Assembly: GCF_013177735.1 (NCBI RefSeq)
Contig: NZ_WOEZ01000092.1
Coordinates: 40,583 to 104,582, forward strand
DNA: 64,000 nt
Source: Paraburkholderia elongata
GTDB taxonomy: Bacteria > Pseudomonadota > Gammaproteobacteria > Burkholderiales > Burkholderiaceae
Reading direction: 5' to 3'
Each line of letters begins with the position of its first letter. Within the stretch, counting starts at the first letter, position 1. Under the pieces are notes generated by a model that saw nothing but the letters and a program-made list of their open reading frames with translations, did not search any database and was not told where the DNA came from. Both the position numbers and the translations under genes were made by a program. Shown in pieces: positions 43,818 to 53,121 of this stretch.

Positions 43818-44121
43818 GCTTTGAATCAAGGTATGTCAGGTCCCTCGATGACTCGACGGGAGACGCAGCTTCGCTTCAAAATCGAAGTTGCGTTAAAGCG
43901 GTTCCGGACAAGCCGGCCGAATTTTTTTGCGATGTCGCGGCTTCGTACCAAGTCGTGACAGGCAAGATCGAGGCCTTTTGGAGGCTGGCGGCAACTGTGT
44001 GCCAGGCTACGGTCCGGTGACTTGGTGGTGGGAGAGTCATCCGCGTCGTCATCATGGGTCCTGTTGCAGTGGCCTTGCGAGACAGGGCCAGAGAATCTGT
44101 GACAACTTATGGGAGGAAAGT
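43818..44121. other. About 300-bp gap upstream of etfB
   Basis: No gene seen. It should hold the etfBA promoter. It is the right-hand edge of the lower-G+C catabolic region; codon use becomes strongly biased again at etfB. Confidence 0.5.
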
Positions 44122-44871
44122 TTGAAGGTTCTGGTTTCGCTCAAGAGAGTGGTCGATTACAACGTGAAAGTTCGAGTGAAATCGGACGGCACGGGCGTCG
44201 ACATCGCGAACGTGAAGATGTCGATGAATCCGTTCGACGAAATCGCGGTTGAAGAAGCCGTTCGTCTGCGCGAAGCGGGCGTGGCGACTGAAGTGATCGC
44301 CGTGTCGGCCGGTGTGACGCAAGCGCAGGAAACGCTGCGCACGGCGCTGGCAATCGGCGCGGACCGCGCGATCCAGATCGAGTCGGGCGAAGAACTGCAG
44401 CCGCTGGCGGTCGCCAAGCTGCTCAAGGCGCTGGTCGACAAGGAACAGCCGCAACTGGTCATCCTCGGCAAGCAGGCCATCGACGACGATTCTAACCAGA
44501 CCGGCCAGATGCTGGCTGCACTGGCGAACCTGCCGCAAGCTACCTTCGCGTCGAAGGTTGTCGTGGCGGACGGCAGGGCTACGGTTTCGCGTGAAGTGGA
44601 CGGCGGTGCTGAAACGCTGTCGCTGACGCTGCCCGCTGTGATCACGACCGATCTGCGCCTGAACGAGCCGCGCTACGTGACGCTGCCCAACATCATGAAG
44701 GCGAAGAAGAAGCCGCTGGAAGTCATCAAGCCGGAAGACCTCGGTGTTGATGTGACGCCGCGCCTGAAGACGCTGAAAGTCGTTGAGCCGCCGAAGCGCT
44801 CCGCCGGTGTGATGGTGCCGGATGTGAAGACGCTGGTCGAGAAGCTGAAGACCGAAGCCAAGGTGCTGTGA
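44122..44871 (+). CDS. etfB: Electron transfer flavoprotein subunit beta
   Basis: A 249-residue EtfB. With EtfA it accepts electrons from acyl-CoA dehydrogenases and passes them to ETF-QO. It opens KVLVSLKRVVDYNVKVRVKS, has MNPFDEIAVEEAVRL, LGKQAIDDDSNQTGQMLAAL (AMP-binding region) and the C-terminal recognition-loop type stretch LPAVITTDLRLNEPRYVTLP. The start is taken as TTG 44122, because GGGAGGAAAG lies directly before it and EtfB begins here; upstream frame is open but unrelated. etfA follows after 13 bp. Confidence 0.95.
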   Translation: MKVLVSLKRVVDYNVKVRVKSDGTGVDIANVKMSMNPFDEIAVEEAVRLREAGVATEVIAVSAGVTQAQETLRTALAIGADRAIQIESGEELQPLAVAKLLKALVDKEQPQLVILGKQAIDDDSNQTGQMLAALANLPQATFASKVVVADGRATVSREVDGGAETLSLTLPAVITTDLRLNEPRYVTLPNIMKAKKKPLEVIKPEDLGVDVTPRLKTLKVVEPPKRSAGVMVPDVKTLVEKLKTEAKVL

Positions 44872-44884
44872 GGAGACGGACGAA

Positions 44885-45832
44885 ATGACGAATCTGGTAA
44901 TTGCGGAACACGATAACGCGTCGATCAAGGCCGCGACGCTGAATACGATTGCAGCCGCGCAAAAGATTGGTGGCGATATCCACGTGCTGGTCGCCGGCCA
45001 CAACGCACAGGCTGCGGCGGATGCGGCAGCGAAGATCGCAGGCGTGTCGAAGGTGCTACTCGCCGACGCGCCGCAACTCGAAGCGGGTCTCGCGGAAAAC
45101 GTCGAAGCGACGGTGCTGACGCTTGTGCAAGACCCGGCGAAGAATTACACGCACATCCTCGCGTCGGCGACCGCTTCGGGTAAGAACATCACGCCGCGTA
45201 TCGCGGCGAAGCTCGACGTCGCACAGATCAGCGACATCACGGCCGTGGATTCGGCCGACACGTTCGAGCGCCCGATCTACGCGGGCAACGCCATCGCAAC
45301 GGTGCAATCGGCTGACCCGATCAAGGTCATCACGGTGCGCACGACCGGTTTCGACGCAGTCGCGGCCGAAGGTGGCAGTGCAACGGTCGAGAAGATCGAA
45401 GCCGCAGCCGACAGCGGCCTGTCGCAATTCGTGAGCCGCGAAGTGACGAAGCTGGACCGTCCGGAACTCACCTCGGCGAAGATCATCGTCTCGGGTGGCC
45501 GGGGTCTCGGCAACGGCGAGAACTACACCAAGATTCTGGAACCGCTGGCTGACAAGCTGAACGCAGCGCTCGGCGCATCGCGCGCCGCAGTCGATGCGGG
45601 CTTCGTGCCGAATGACTACCAGGTCGGCCAGACCGGCAAGATCGTCGCGCCGCAACTGTACGTGGCAGTCGGCATCTCGGGTGCGATCCAGCATCTGGCC
45701 GGCATGAAGGACTCGAAGGTGATCGTCGCCATCAACAAGGACCCGGAAGCGCCGATTTTCAGCGTCGCCGATTACGGTCTGGTGGGTGATCTGTTCACGC
45801 TCGTGCCGGAACTCGTTAGCGAGCTGGGCTAA
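44885..45832 (+). CDS. etfA: Electron transfer flavoprotein subunit alpha
   Basis: A 315-residue EtfA carrying the FAD of the ETF heterodimer. The FAD-binding C-terminal domain shows IIVSGGRGLGNGENY (about 200-214), GASRAAVDAGFVPNDYQVGQTGKIVAPQLYVAVGISGAIQHLAG and INKDPEAPIFSVADYGLVGD. ATG 44885 follows GAGGAGA. It forms an operon with etfB, ended by a strong terminator at 45871-45911, with the fadE-type gene just beyond. Confidence 0.96.
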   Translation: MTNLVIAEHDNASIKAATLNTIAAAQKIGGDIHVLVAGHNAQAAADAAAKIAGVSKVLLADAPQLEAGLAENVEATVLTLVQDPAKNYTHILASATASGKNITPRIAAKLDVAQISDITAVDSADTFERPIYAGNAIATVQSADPIKVITVRTTGFDAVAAEGGSATVEKIEAAADSGLSQFVSREVTKLDRPELTSAKIIVSGGRGLGNGENYTKILEPLADKLNAALGASRAAVDAGFVPNDYQVGQTGKIVAPQLYVAVGISGAIQHLAGMKDSKVIVAINKDPEAPIFSVADYGLVGDLFTLVPELVSELG

Positions 45833-45870
45833 GCGCCACAGCGCCGGTTAAAAAGGCGTCTGGCAGCACA

Positions 45871-45911
45871 CAAAAGGGCGCGGGATCTATCAAGTCCGGC
45901 GCCCTTTTTTT
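45871..45911 (+). terminator. Rho-independent terminator after etfBA
   Basis: Arms GGGCGC (45876-45881) and GCGCCC (45899-45904), extended inside by GGA/TCC, preceded by AAAA and followed by seven T. The A-tract on the left lets it work weakly on both strands. Confidence 0.85.
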
Positions 45912-45936
45912 ATCGAAAGGCAGGAGGAGAACTGAA

Positions 45937-47727
45937 ATGAGCTATACGGCGCCCATCAAGGACATGCTGTTCGTGATGAAAGAACTGGCCGGTCTCGAAG
46001 ACATCGCGACGCTGCCGGGCTTCGAAGACGCGAACCTCGAAACGGCTCAGGCCGTGCTCGAAGAGTCGGCAAAACTGTGCGGCGAAGTGTTGGCGCCGCT
46101 GAATGTTGAAGGCGATCGCAATCCGAGTAGCTGGAAAGATGGTGTGGTCACCGCAACGCCGGGTTTCAAGGAGGCGTTCCGCCAGTTCGTCGAAGGCGGC
46201 TGGCAAGGAGTGCAACATCCGACCGACTACGAAGGCCAGGGCCTGCCGAAGCTGATCGCCACGCCGTGCATCGAAATGCTCAACGCGTCGAACCTGTCGT
46301 TCGCTCTGTGCCCGCTTCTGACTGACGGCGCAATCGAAGCGCTGCTGACCGCCGGCACCGAAGCACAAAAACAAACCTACGTGCCCAAGCTGATTTCCGG
46401 CGAATGGACCGGCACGATGAATCTGACCGAGCCGCAGGCCGGCTCCGACCTTGCGCTGGTGCGCACGCGCGCCGAGCCGCAAGGTGACGGTTCGTTCAAG
46501 CTGTTCGGCACCAAGATTTTCATCACGTGGGGCGAGCACGACATGGCGAAGAACATCGCCCATCTCGTGCTGGCGCGCACGCCGAGTGCACCGGAAGGTG
46601 TGAAGGGCATCTCGCTCTTCATCGTGCCGAAGTTTCTCGTCAACGAAGACGGTTCGCTCGGTGAGCGCAACGACGTGCATTGCGTGTCGATCGAGCACAA
46701 GCTCGGCATCAAGGCGAGCCCGACCGCGGTGCTGCAATTCGGCGATCACGGCGGCGCGATCGGTCATCTGATCGGCGAAGAAAATCGCGGCCTCGAGTAC
46801 ATGTTCATCATGATGAACGCGGCGCGTTTCGCCGTGGGCATGCAGGGCGTCGGCGTGTCGGATCGCGCGTATCAGAAGGCTGTGGCGTACGCGAAGGATC
46901 GCGTGCAAAGCCGGCCCGTGGATGGTTCCGCGAAGCAGTCCGTGGCGATCATCCAGCACCCGGACGTGCGCCGCATGCTCGCCACGATGCGTGGTCTCAC
47001 GGAAGCATCGCGCGCGTTGGCGTATGTCGCCGCGGCGCATTGCGATATCGCGCATCGTCACCCCGACGAAGCAAAGCGCGCTGAACATCAGGCGATCTAC
47101 GAATACCTCGTGCCGATCGTGAAGGGCTGGAGCACGGAACTGTCGATCGACGTGACGAGCCTCGGTGTGCAGGTGCACGGTGGCATGGGCTTCATCGAAG
47201 AAACCGGCGCCGCGCAGTATTACCGTGACGCGCGCATTCTGCCGATCTACGAAGGGACGACCGCGATTCAGGCCAACGACCTGATTGGCCGCAAGACCGT
47301 GCGCGACGGCGGCAAGGTGGCGAAGTCGCTGCTGGCCGATGTAGCAGAAACGATCGAGGCGCTCGGCACGCAACAAGGCGCCGCGTTCGAATCGATGAAG
47401 AAGTATCTGGCGCAGGGTCATCGCTCGCTGAGCGTGGCGGTCGATTTTGTTGTCGCCAACACGAAAAGCGACCCGAACGCGGTGTTCGCCGGCAGCGTGC
47501 CGTATCTGAAGCTCGCGGGTATCGTGCTGGGCGGCTGGCAGATGGCGCGTGCGTTGCTCGTGGCGGCTGAGAAACGCGCCGAGGATCCGTCGTTCTACGG
47601 CGCGAAGATCGCGACCGCGCAGTTCTATGCTGAGCATGTGCTGCCGCTGGCTTCGGCGTTGGAAGCGTCGATTGTCAGCGCGAAGGGTGGGGAGAGTGTG
47701 CTGACGTTGTCGGAAGATCAGTTCTGA
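45937..47727 (+). CDS. Acyl-CoA dehydrogenase, large FadE/DmdC-type
   Basis: A 596-residue acyl-CoA dehydrogenase with an extra N-terminal helical region (1-60, SYTAPIKDMLFVMKELAGLE) and a C-terminal dimer-type extension after residue 465. The core shows HPTDYEGQGLPK, NLTEPQAGSDLALVRTRA, GTKIFITWGEHD, VQVHGGMGFIEETGAAQYYRDARI and the catalytic Glu in PIYEGTTAIQANDL. This architecture is shared with DmdC-like (methylmercaptopropionyl-CoA) and some long-chain dehydrogenases. ATG 45937 follows AGGAGGAG. It sits right after the etfBA terminator and feeds electrons to that ETF. Confidence 0.93.
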   Translation: MSYTAPIKDMLFVMKELAGLEDIATLPGFEDANLETAQAVLEESAKLCGEVLAPLNVEGDRNPSSWKDGVVTATPGFKEAFRQFVEGGWQGVQHPTDYEGQGLPKLIATPCIEMLNASNLSFALCPLLTDGAIEALLTAGTEAQKQTYVPKLISGEWTGTMNLTEPQAGSDLALVRTRAEPQGDGSFKLFGTKIFITWGEHDMAKNIAHLVLARTPSAPEGVKGISLFIVPKFLVNEDGSLGERNDVHCVSIEHKLGIKASPTAVLQFGDHGGAIGHLIGEENRGLEYMFIMMNAARFAVGMQGVGVSDRAYQKAVAYAKDRVQSRPVDGSAKQSVAIIQHPDVRRMLATMRGLTEASRALAYVAAAHCDIAHRHPDEAKRAEHQAIYEYLVPIVKGWSTELSIDVTSLGVQVHGGMGFIEETGAAQYYRDARILPIYEGTTAIQANDLIGRKTVRDGGKVAKSLLADVAETIEALGTQQGAAFESMKKYLAQGHRSLSVAVDFVVANTKSDPNAVFAGSVPYLKLAGIVLGGWQMARALLVAAEKRAEDPSFYGAKIATAQFYAEHVLPLASALEASIVSAKGGESVLTLSEDQF

Positions 47728-47770
47728 TGTTGCACGTCCCTCGAGCCAGGTAGCGAAGGCTCGTGCGTAA

Positions 47771-47808
47771 AAAGACAAACGGCGCCTTGTGAGGCGCCGT
47801 TTGTCTTT
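47771..47808. terminator. Bidirectional terminator between fadE-type gene and dadA
   Basis: Perfect 16-bp arms, 47771-47786 and 47793-47808, with a six-base loop; A-rich on one side and T-rich on the other (AAAGACAAACGG / CCGTTTGTCTTT). It serves the two convergent genes. Confidence 0.9.
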
Positions 47809-47889
47809 GTCAGGCCGGTCTGTCAGTGATGACGAACCGGCTTAACCGCTCGCGAAGCGTTAAAACGTTAGATCTTACGCATAAGCACC

Positions 47890-49176
47890 TTAGGCATAAG
47901 CCGGGCGATGCGCACCGCCGGTCTCGCCGAGATAGCGATGCACCGACAGATCGTCCGCCTTGATCGCCGGTTGCTTGCCCGACATCACGTCGGCCAGCAG
48001 TTGGCCCGAGCCGCACGACATCGTCCAGCCCAGCGTGCCGTGACCCGTGTTCAGGAACAGGTTCGGCACCGGCGTGCGGCCGACGATCGGCGTGCCATCC
48101 GGCGTCATCGGACGCAGGCCGGTCCAGAAGGTGGCCTTCGACGTGTCGCCGCCGCCCGGGAATAGATCGTTCACGCACAGTTCCAGCGTTTCGCGGCGCG
48201 CCTGGCGCAACGATTTGTCGAAGCCGACGATCTCTGCCATGCCGCCGACGCGAATCCGGTCGTCGAAGCGTGTGATCGCGATTTTGTATGTCTCGTCGAG
48301 CACGGTCGAAATCGGCGCGGATGCTTCGTTGACGATCGGCGCGGTGATCGAATATCCCTTGAGCGGGTAGACCGGAATCTTCACGAGGCCGGACAGGAAT
48401 TTGGTCGAATACGAACCGAGCGCCACGACGAACGAGTCCGCGCGCACCAGTTCATCGCCGCATTGCACGCCGGCGATGCGGTCGCCCGCCATGGCGAGGG
48501 CGTCGATCGGCGTGTTGTAGCGGAACTTGACGCCCAGTTGCTCGGCCAGCGCGGCGAGGCGCGTGGTGAACATCTGGCAATCGCCGGTTTCGTCGCCCGG
48601 CAGGCGCAGACCGCCCGTCAGCTTGTGCGAGACCGCAGCGAGCGCCGGTTCGGCTTTTGCGAGCTCGGCCGGCGACAGCAGTTCATACGGCACGTTGGCG
48701 TCCCGCAGCACGGCGATGTCTTTCGCGGCGCCGTCGAACTGCTGTTGCGTGCGGAATACCTGCAGCGTGCCGCCGGTGCGGCCTTCGTACTGGATGCCGG
48801 TTTCGGCGCGCAGCGCTTGCAAACAATCGCGGCTGTATTCGGCGAGGCGGACCATGCGGCCCTTGTTCACCGCATAACGCGACGACGTGCAGTTCTGCAG
48901 CATCTGCCACATCCATTGCAACTGGAATTGCGTGCCGTCGAGGCGGATCGCCAGCGGCGCATGCTTCTGGAACATCCACTTGACGGCCTTCAGCGGCACG
49001 CCCGGCGCCGCCCATGGCGACGCGTAGCCCGGCGAGATCTGGCCGGCATTGGCAAAGCTCGTTTCGAGCGCCGGACCCGCCTCGCGATCGATCACCGTGA
49101 CTTCGTGACCGGCACGCGCCAGATAATAAGCGCTCGTCACCCCGACGACGCCACTGCCCAAAACGACGACTCGCAT
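47890..49176 (-). CDS. dadA: D-amino acid dehydrogenase small subunit
   Basis: A 428-residue FAD enzyme that oxidatively deaminates D-amino acids (chiefly D-alanine) and passes electrons to the respiratory chain. The dinucleotide motif is VVVLGSGVVGVTSAYYLARAG with VIDRE at 1-31; then NAGQISPGYASPWAAPGVPLKA, GGLRLPGDETGDCQMFT and the C-terminal TGLRPMTPDGTPIVGRTP and NTGHGTLGWTMSCGSG. Length and motifs are standard. It is divergent from an Lrp-type gene, the usual arrangement for its own regulator. The inverted repeat at 49265-49287 lies between them. Confidence 0.95.
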   Translation of the reverse strand: MRVVVLGSGVVGVTSAYYLARAGHEVTVIDREAGPALETSFANAGQISPGYASPWAAPGVPLKAVKWMFQKHAPLAIRLDGTQFQLQWMWQMLQNCTSSRYAVNKGRMVRLAEYSRDCLQALRAETGIQYEGRTGGTLQVFRTQQQFDGAAKDIAVLRDANVPYELLSPAELAKAEPALAAVSHKLTGGLRLPGDETGDCQMFTTRLAALAEQLGVKFRYNTPIDALAMAGDRIAGVQCGDELVRADSFVVALGSYSTKFLSGLVKIPVYPLKGYSITAPIVNEASAPISTVLDETYKIAITRFDDRIRVGGMAEIVGFDKSLRQARRETLELCVNDLFPGGGDTSKATFWTGLRPMTPDGTPIVGRTPVPNLFLNTGHGTLGWTMSCGSGQLLADVMSGKQPAIKADDLSVHRYLGETGGAHRPAYA

Positions 49177-49264
49177 AGCTGCTCCAGAGAAAGGTCTGAG
49201 GGCGGTGCGCTCGTCGATTCGTTGGAATTCATTCGATTAACGAGGTGTAACGCGGATCGCCCAG

Positions 49265-49287
49265 TGTTAACCGCTATACTATTAACA
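49265..49287. promoter_or_regulatory. Inverted repeat in the dadA-lrp divergent promoter
   Basis: TGTTAA (49265-49270) and TTAACA (49282-49287) are exact inverted arms 11 bp apart, with a TATACT box (49275-49280) between them. It is a candidate site for the adjacent Lrp/DadR-like protein. Confidence 0.45.
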
Positions 49288-49336
49288 GTCAGGTAGGTTT
49301 TGTTATTGTATTTTCAAGATTTTCAGCAAAAACACT

Positions 49337-49825
49337 ATGCGTACACAGCGCCAACCGGTCCGGTCCCTCGACAAACTCGATCACAAGATCTTGCGGCTCC
49401 TGCAACAGGACGGCCGGATGGCGATGAAAGACCTCGCCGAACAGGTCGGGCTGTCGGTCACGCCTTGCATCGAGCGCGTCAAGCGGATGGAGCGCGACGG
49501 CGTGATCACCGGCTATCACGCACGTGTGAACCCGGCTGAGCTGGGCGCGGCGCTGCTGGTGTTCGTCGAGATCACGCTCGATCACAAAAGCGGCAACATG
49601 TTCGACCAGTTCCGCCGCGAGGTGCAGAAGATCCCCGAGGTGCTGGAGTGTCACCTTGTGTCGGGCGACTTCGACTATCTGATCAAGGCTCGCATCGGCG
49701 AAATGGCCGACTACCGCAAACTGCTGGGGGACATCCTGCTGCAACTGCCCGGCGCGGTGCAGTCGAAGAGCTACGTGGTGATGGAAGAGATCAAGGAAAC
49801 GCTGACGATCGCTGTTGGCGATTAG
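49337..49825 (+). CDS. Lrp/AsnC family transcriptional regulator (DadR-like)
   Basis: A 162-residue Lrp-type regulator: N-terminal helix-turn-helix (LDHKILRLLQQDGRMAMKDL, then VGLSVTPCIERVKRME) at about 12-60, and a C-terminal RAM effector domain with ITLDHKSGNMFDQF, VLECHLVSGDFDYLIKARI and LPGAVQSKSYVVMEEIKET. Length is normal. Divergence from dadA suggests that it activates dadA in response to alanine or a related amino acid. Confidence 0.93.
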   Translation: MRTQRQPVRSLDKLDHKILRLLQQDGRMAMKDLAEQVGLSVTPCIERVKRMERDGVITGYHARVNPAELGAALLVFVEITLDHKSGNMFDQFRREVQKIPEVLECHLVSGDFDYLIKARIGEMADYRKLLGDILLQLPGAVQSKSYVVMEEIKETLTIAVGD

Positions 49826-49925
49826 CTCGCGCGGCAAGCGCGTAGCTGGGCTCGACAAACGGTGTAAACACTGTATATTCATACAGGTGTTTTGCGCCTT
49901 TTTTTGTTTTTTGCGTGCTCCAGCC

Positions 49926-51071
49926 GTGACCGATTCCGACATCCACTCCGCTAACGAATTTCCGATCGCTCCGCCCGCGCCTCGCAAGGGGCGCGGCGCG
50001 GTGACGAACCTGCAAGGCCGTTACGAAGTCGATCAACGCGAAGTGGTGGACGACGGCTGGCTTTCGTCGCCGGAGGAGGACGGCGAGCCCAAGGTCTTAC
50101 GCACCCAGGTTTTCGAAGAGCGGGCAAAGACCATTCTCACGCGCAACGCGTCGCCGGATATTCCATTCGGCGTGTCGCTGAACCCGTATCGGGGCTGCGA
50201 GCATGGCTGTATCTACTGCTTCGCGCGGCCTACACATAGTTATCTGGGGCTGTCGCCCGGTCTCGACTTCGAAAGCCGCATCTACGCGAAGATCAACGCG
50301 CCGGAATTGCTCGAGCGCGAGTTGTCGAAGAAGTCCTATGTGCCCGAGCCGATCGCGCTGGGCGTCAATACCGACGCCTGGCAGCCCGCCGAGCGCGATT
50401 TGCGGCTTACGCGGCGGGTGATCGAAGTGCTCAGCGAGCGGGGCCATCCATTCGCGGCGATCACCAAATCGTCGCTAATCGAGCGCGATCTCGATCTGCT
50501 CGCGCCCATGGCGGCGCGCGGGCAGTTCATGGCGGCCATCACGATCACCACGCTGGATGCTGATATCGCGCGCACGCTTGAGCCGCGTGCGGCCACGCCG
50601 TCGCGTCGATTGCGCACGATCCGTACGTTGAGCGAGGCGGGCATTCCCGTTGGCGTGAGCATCGCGCCGGTGATTCCATTCATCACCGAGCCGGACATGG
50701 AGCGCGTGCTGGAAGCCTGCGCAGAGGCCGGCGCATGCAATGCGAGCTACATCGTGCTGCGCTTGCCGTGGGAAGTCGCACCGCTCTTCAAGGATTGGCT
50801 CGCGGCGCATTTTCCCGATCGTGCCGACCGGGTGATGAGTCGCGTGCGCGACATGCGGGGCGGGAAAGACTACGACTCAAACTTCTCCACTCGAATGAAG
50901 GGAGAAGGATTGTGGGCGGATCTGCTAAAGCAACGCTTCCACAAGGCCGTGCGCCGGCTCGGGTTAAACCGGCGCGATCGCGGCATTCTGGATATGTCGC
51001 ACTTTCGCCGGGCCGAGCCGGTGCGTGCTGAACCGCCGCCACGCAACGATCCGCAGTTGGACCTTTTTTAG
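49926..51071 (+). CDS. PA0069-family radical SAM protein (SplB-like)
   Basis: A 381-residue radical SAM protein with the cluster motif CEHGCIYC (C-x3-C-x2-C) at about residue 92. Other marks are SLNPYRGCEHG, THSYLGLSPGLDFESRI, GVNTDAWQPAERDLRLTR, and the C-terminal DMRGGKDYDSNFSTRMKGEG. It belongs to the uncharacterised PA0069 group related to spore photoproduct lyase. GTG 49926 (VTDSDIHSANEF) is taken as the start; the longer open frame upstream runs into the lrp end and has unusual composition. The function is unknown; possibly DNA or nucleotide repair. Confidence 0.9.
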   Translation: MTDSDIHSANEFPIAPPAPRKGRGAVTNLQGRYEVDQREVVDDGWLSSPEEDGEPKVLRTQVFEERAKTILTRNASPDIPFGVSLNPYRGCEHGCIYCFARPTHSYLGLSPGLDFESRIYAKINAPELLERELSKKSYVPEPIALGVNTDAWQPAERDLRLTRRVIEVLSERGHPFAAITKSSLIERDLDLLAPMAARGQFMAAITITTLDADIARTLEPRAATPSRRLRTIRTLSEAGIPVGVSIAPVIPFITEPDMERVLEACAEAGACNASYIVLRLPWEVAPLFKDWLAAHFPDRADRVMSRVRDMRGGKDYDSNFSTRMKGEGLWADLLKQRFHKAVRRLGLNRRDRGILDMSHFRRAEPVRAEPPPRNDPQLDLF

Positions 51072-51087
51072 CTTGGCGCGCGGAAGC

Positions 51088-51555
51088 TCATTGCGACAGC
51101 GCTTTGGCGGCCTGGACCTGACCTTCGAAGTAAGTCTGGAACGAGATCGCGAGGCCCGTCATCAGCAGGAACGCGCCGATCAGCAGCGAAAAGATCACGA
51201 TGAAAATGACGGTCCAGCCGGAGCGGCTTTTGCGCTGGGTTTGCGGGTTGAACTGCGCGTCCCATTTTTCATCCGGACGCAGGCCGTAGACGATCGCGGC
51301 CAGAAAGGCGGAGAGCAGCGAAACGGCGCCGAAAAATGCGAGCACCCAACCGAGCATCGAGGCCCGCTCGCTTGCCACCACCAGCATGGCGCCCGGAATC
51401 CCGATCAGCGTCCCGAGCAGATGAGCCCAGCCGTAAATGTCGCGCATGCCGTACAGATAGAAACGGTGGGCGCCGAGGCTGCCGAAGAAGAAGGCCAGCG
51501 CGGCGGTAATCGTCTTGGATCTGAAATGCGAGGAAGTCGAAGCAAGGGTGGACAT
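51088..51555 (-). CDS. TM2 domain-containing membrane protein
   Basis: A 155-residue protein with a TM2 domain: FRSKTITAALAFFFGSLGAHRFYLY (about 10-34) then YGWAHLLGTLIGIPG. A second helix pair lies at about 66-90 and a final helix at about 117-142. It is an inner-membrane protein of unknown role. ATG 51555 is preferred over a GTG-opened longer frame to 51609 because the family begins about here. It is convergent with the radical SAM gene, 16 bp away. Confidence 0.85.
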   Translation of the reverse strand: MSTLASTSSHFRSKTITAALAFFFGSLGAHRFYLYGMRDIYGWAHLLGTLIGIPGAMLVVASERASMLGWVLAFFGAVSLLSAFLAAIVYGLRPDEKWDAQFNPQTQRKSRSGWTVIFIVIFSLLIGAFLLMTGLAISFQTYFEGQVQAAKALSQ

Positions 51556-51746
51556 GTAGGCGAGAGCAGAGTGACAGGCGGTCGAAAGGAGCGGGGCGCC
51601 GGTGGGCACGGACCGACGCGCATTCTACGCCCGCCAGATGGCGCCGGTCACGTGGCATACGAACGCATGGATGCCGTGGCTGCTTGTGGCCGTCGCGGGT
51701 CTGACAGCACGGGCGACCTTTGCGCGCAGTTGCGCGGAGGCCTCGG

Positions 51747-52955
51747 CTAAGGCGTTGAGTAGGTCACGCGGTAGACGGCGCCGGCGTAGTCGTCGCTGAT
51801 CAGGAGCGAACCGTCAGGCATCGGTTGCACGTCGACTGGGCGGCCCCATACGGCTTCGCCCGGTTGGAGCCAGCCAACGGCGAAGACTTCCTGATGCGCG
51901 TTGCTGCCGTCAGGGTTGGTGATCACCCGCACGACGCGGTAGCCGACCTTCTTGCTGCGATTCCACGATCCGTGTTCGGCGATAAAAATATTGTCTCGAT
52001 AGGCGGCCGGAAACATCGAGCCGCTGTAAAAGCGCATGCCGAGCGAGGCGACGTGCGCGCCGAGTTTGACAACCGGCGGCGTGAAGGCGCTGCACGGATG
52101 GTCTTTGCCGAATTCGGGGTCGGGCGTGTCGCCGCCATGACAGTACGGAAAACCGAAGTCCATGCCGACGCGCGGCGCGTGGTTGAGCTTGTCGTCCGGT
52201 ACGTCGTCGCCCATCATGTCGCGGCCGTTGTCGGTGAACCACAGCTCATGCGTCACCGGGTGCCAAGCGAAGCCGACCGTGTTGCGAACGCCGCGCGCCA
52301 CGACTTCATAATGGCTGCCGTCCGGGTCCATCCGACCGATCAGCCCAAAGCGGTCGCGGTCTTTCAGGCAGACGTTGCAAGGCGCGCCTTGTGGTACGTA
52401 CAGCTTGCCATCCGGGCCGAAAGCGATGAATTTCCAGCCGTGATGAGTTTCTGTAGGCAATGTATCGGTGACGACGGCCGGCTTGGGCGGGTCGTTCAGA
52501 TGGGCGTCGATCGCGTCGAAGCGTAGAATTTTCGACACTGCGGACACATACAGCGCGCCATCCCGCCATGCCGCGCCCGCCGGCGTTTCCAATCCGGAGG
52601 CGATCACGTGGCGAGCCGTGACGCGCCCGTTCTGCAATTCGAGCGCGTAGACGTGGCCGTCAAGGCTGCCTATATAAAGAATGCCTTTCGGCGAGAGCGC
52701 CATGCCCCGCGCGCTGGGCACCGCGTCCGACAGGACCTCGATATGGAAGCCCGGCGGCAGTTTGATGCGCTCGACCGGCAGCGCGGCCAGCGCCGGCAGG
52801 GTAGTGGCGGCGAGCAACAACGTTGCGCCAGCTCGCAGGGCCTGAACGCGGACGGCGCTCGAAAAGCCTGCAAGCAGCGAAAAGCCGACAACCCGCCGAA
52901 AGACGGCGAACGAAACGACAAAAAACGCAGGTGGCAGCAGGAGTTTCACGGGCAC
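51747..52955 (-). CDS. PQQ-dependent sugar dehydrogenase-like (sorbosone dehydrogenase family) secreted protein
   Basis: A 402-residue beta-propeller protein of the glucose/sorbosone dehydrogenase family. A signal-type N-terminus is followed by LPPGFHIEVLSDAVPSARGM, PTETHHGWKFIAFGPDGKLYVPQG, then GVRNTVGFAWHP, ELWFTDNGRDMMGDDVPDD, GFPYCHGG and AVWGRPVDVQPMPDGSLLISDDYAGAVYRV. Relatives oxidise sugars with PQQ in the periplasm, but many homologues are uncharacterised. The start is GTG 52955; an internal start is possible because the leader is unusually long (about 55 residues before ALPVERIKL). It is divergent from rpsP. Confidence 0.88.
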   Translation of the reverse strand: MPVKLLLPPAFFVVSFAVFRRVVGFSLLAGFSSAVRVQALRAGATLLLAATTLPALAALPVERIKLPPGFHIEVLSDAVPSARGMALSPKGILYIGSLDGHVYALELQNGRVTARHVIASGLETPAGAAWRDGALYVSAVSKILRFDAIDAHLNDPPKPAVVTDTLPTETHHGWKFIAFGPDGKLYVPQGAPCNVCLKDRDRFGLIGRMDPDGSHYEVVARGVRNTVGFAWHPVTHELWFTDNGRDMMGDDVPDDKLNHAPRVGMDFGFPYCHGGDTPDPEFGKDHPCSAFTPPVVKLGAHVASLGMRFYSGSMFPAAYRDNIFIAEHGSWNRSKKVGYRVVRVITNPDGSNAHQEVFAVGWLQPGEAVWGRPVDVQPMPDGSLLISDDYAGAVYRVTYSTP

Positions 52956-53047
52956 TCCGTCAGGTAATTCGGGCGTTTCGGCGTGGTCCGGGCCCCCCGC
53001 CTGTATGGCTGGCGCAACCCGGTCGCTCAGTTTATCTCGGTAAGTGT

Positions 53048-53076
53048 TTGTTATGGCGTTGGTTTCCCGCTATAAT
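53048..53076 (+). promoter_or_regulatory. Sigma-70 promoter of the rpsP operon
   Basis: TTGTTA (53048-53053) and a perfect TATAAT (53071-53076) are 17 bp apart, about 46 bp before the rpsP ATG. Confidence 0.75.
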
Positions 53077-53121
53077 CGCGTGTTTCAGTCGTTCCGCACC
53101 CCGGTTTTCAAGGATTCTAAT

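Noticed and set aside
45910..47778. 622-codon open frame on the minus strand opposite the FadE-type gene
   Set aside because: Antisense shadow of a high-G+C gene; composition is Arg/His-rich without domains, and the plus strand encodes a complete acyl-CoA dehydrogenase.
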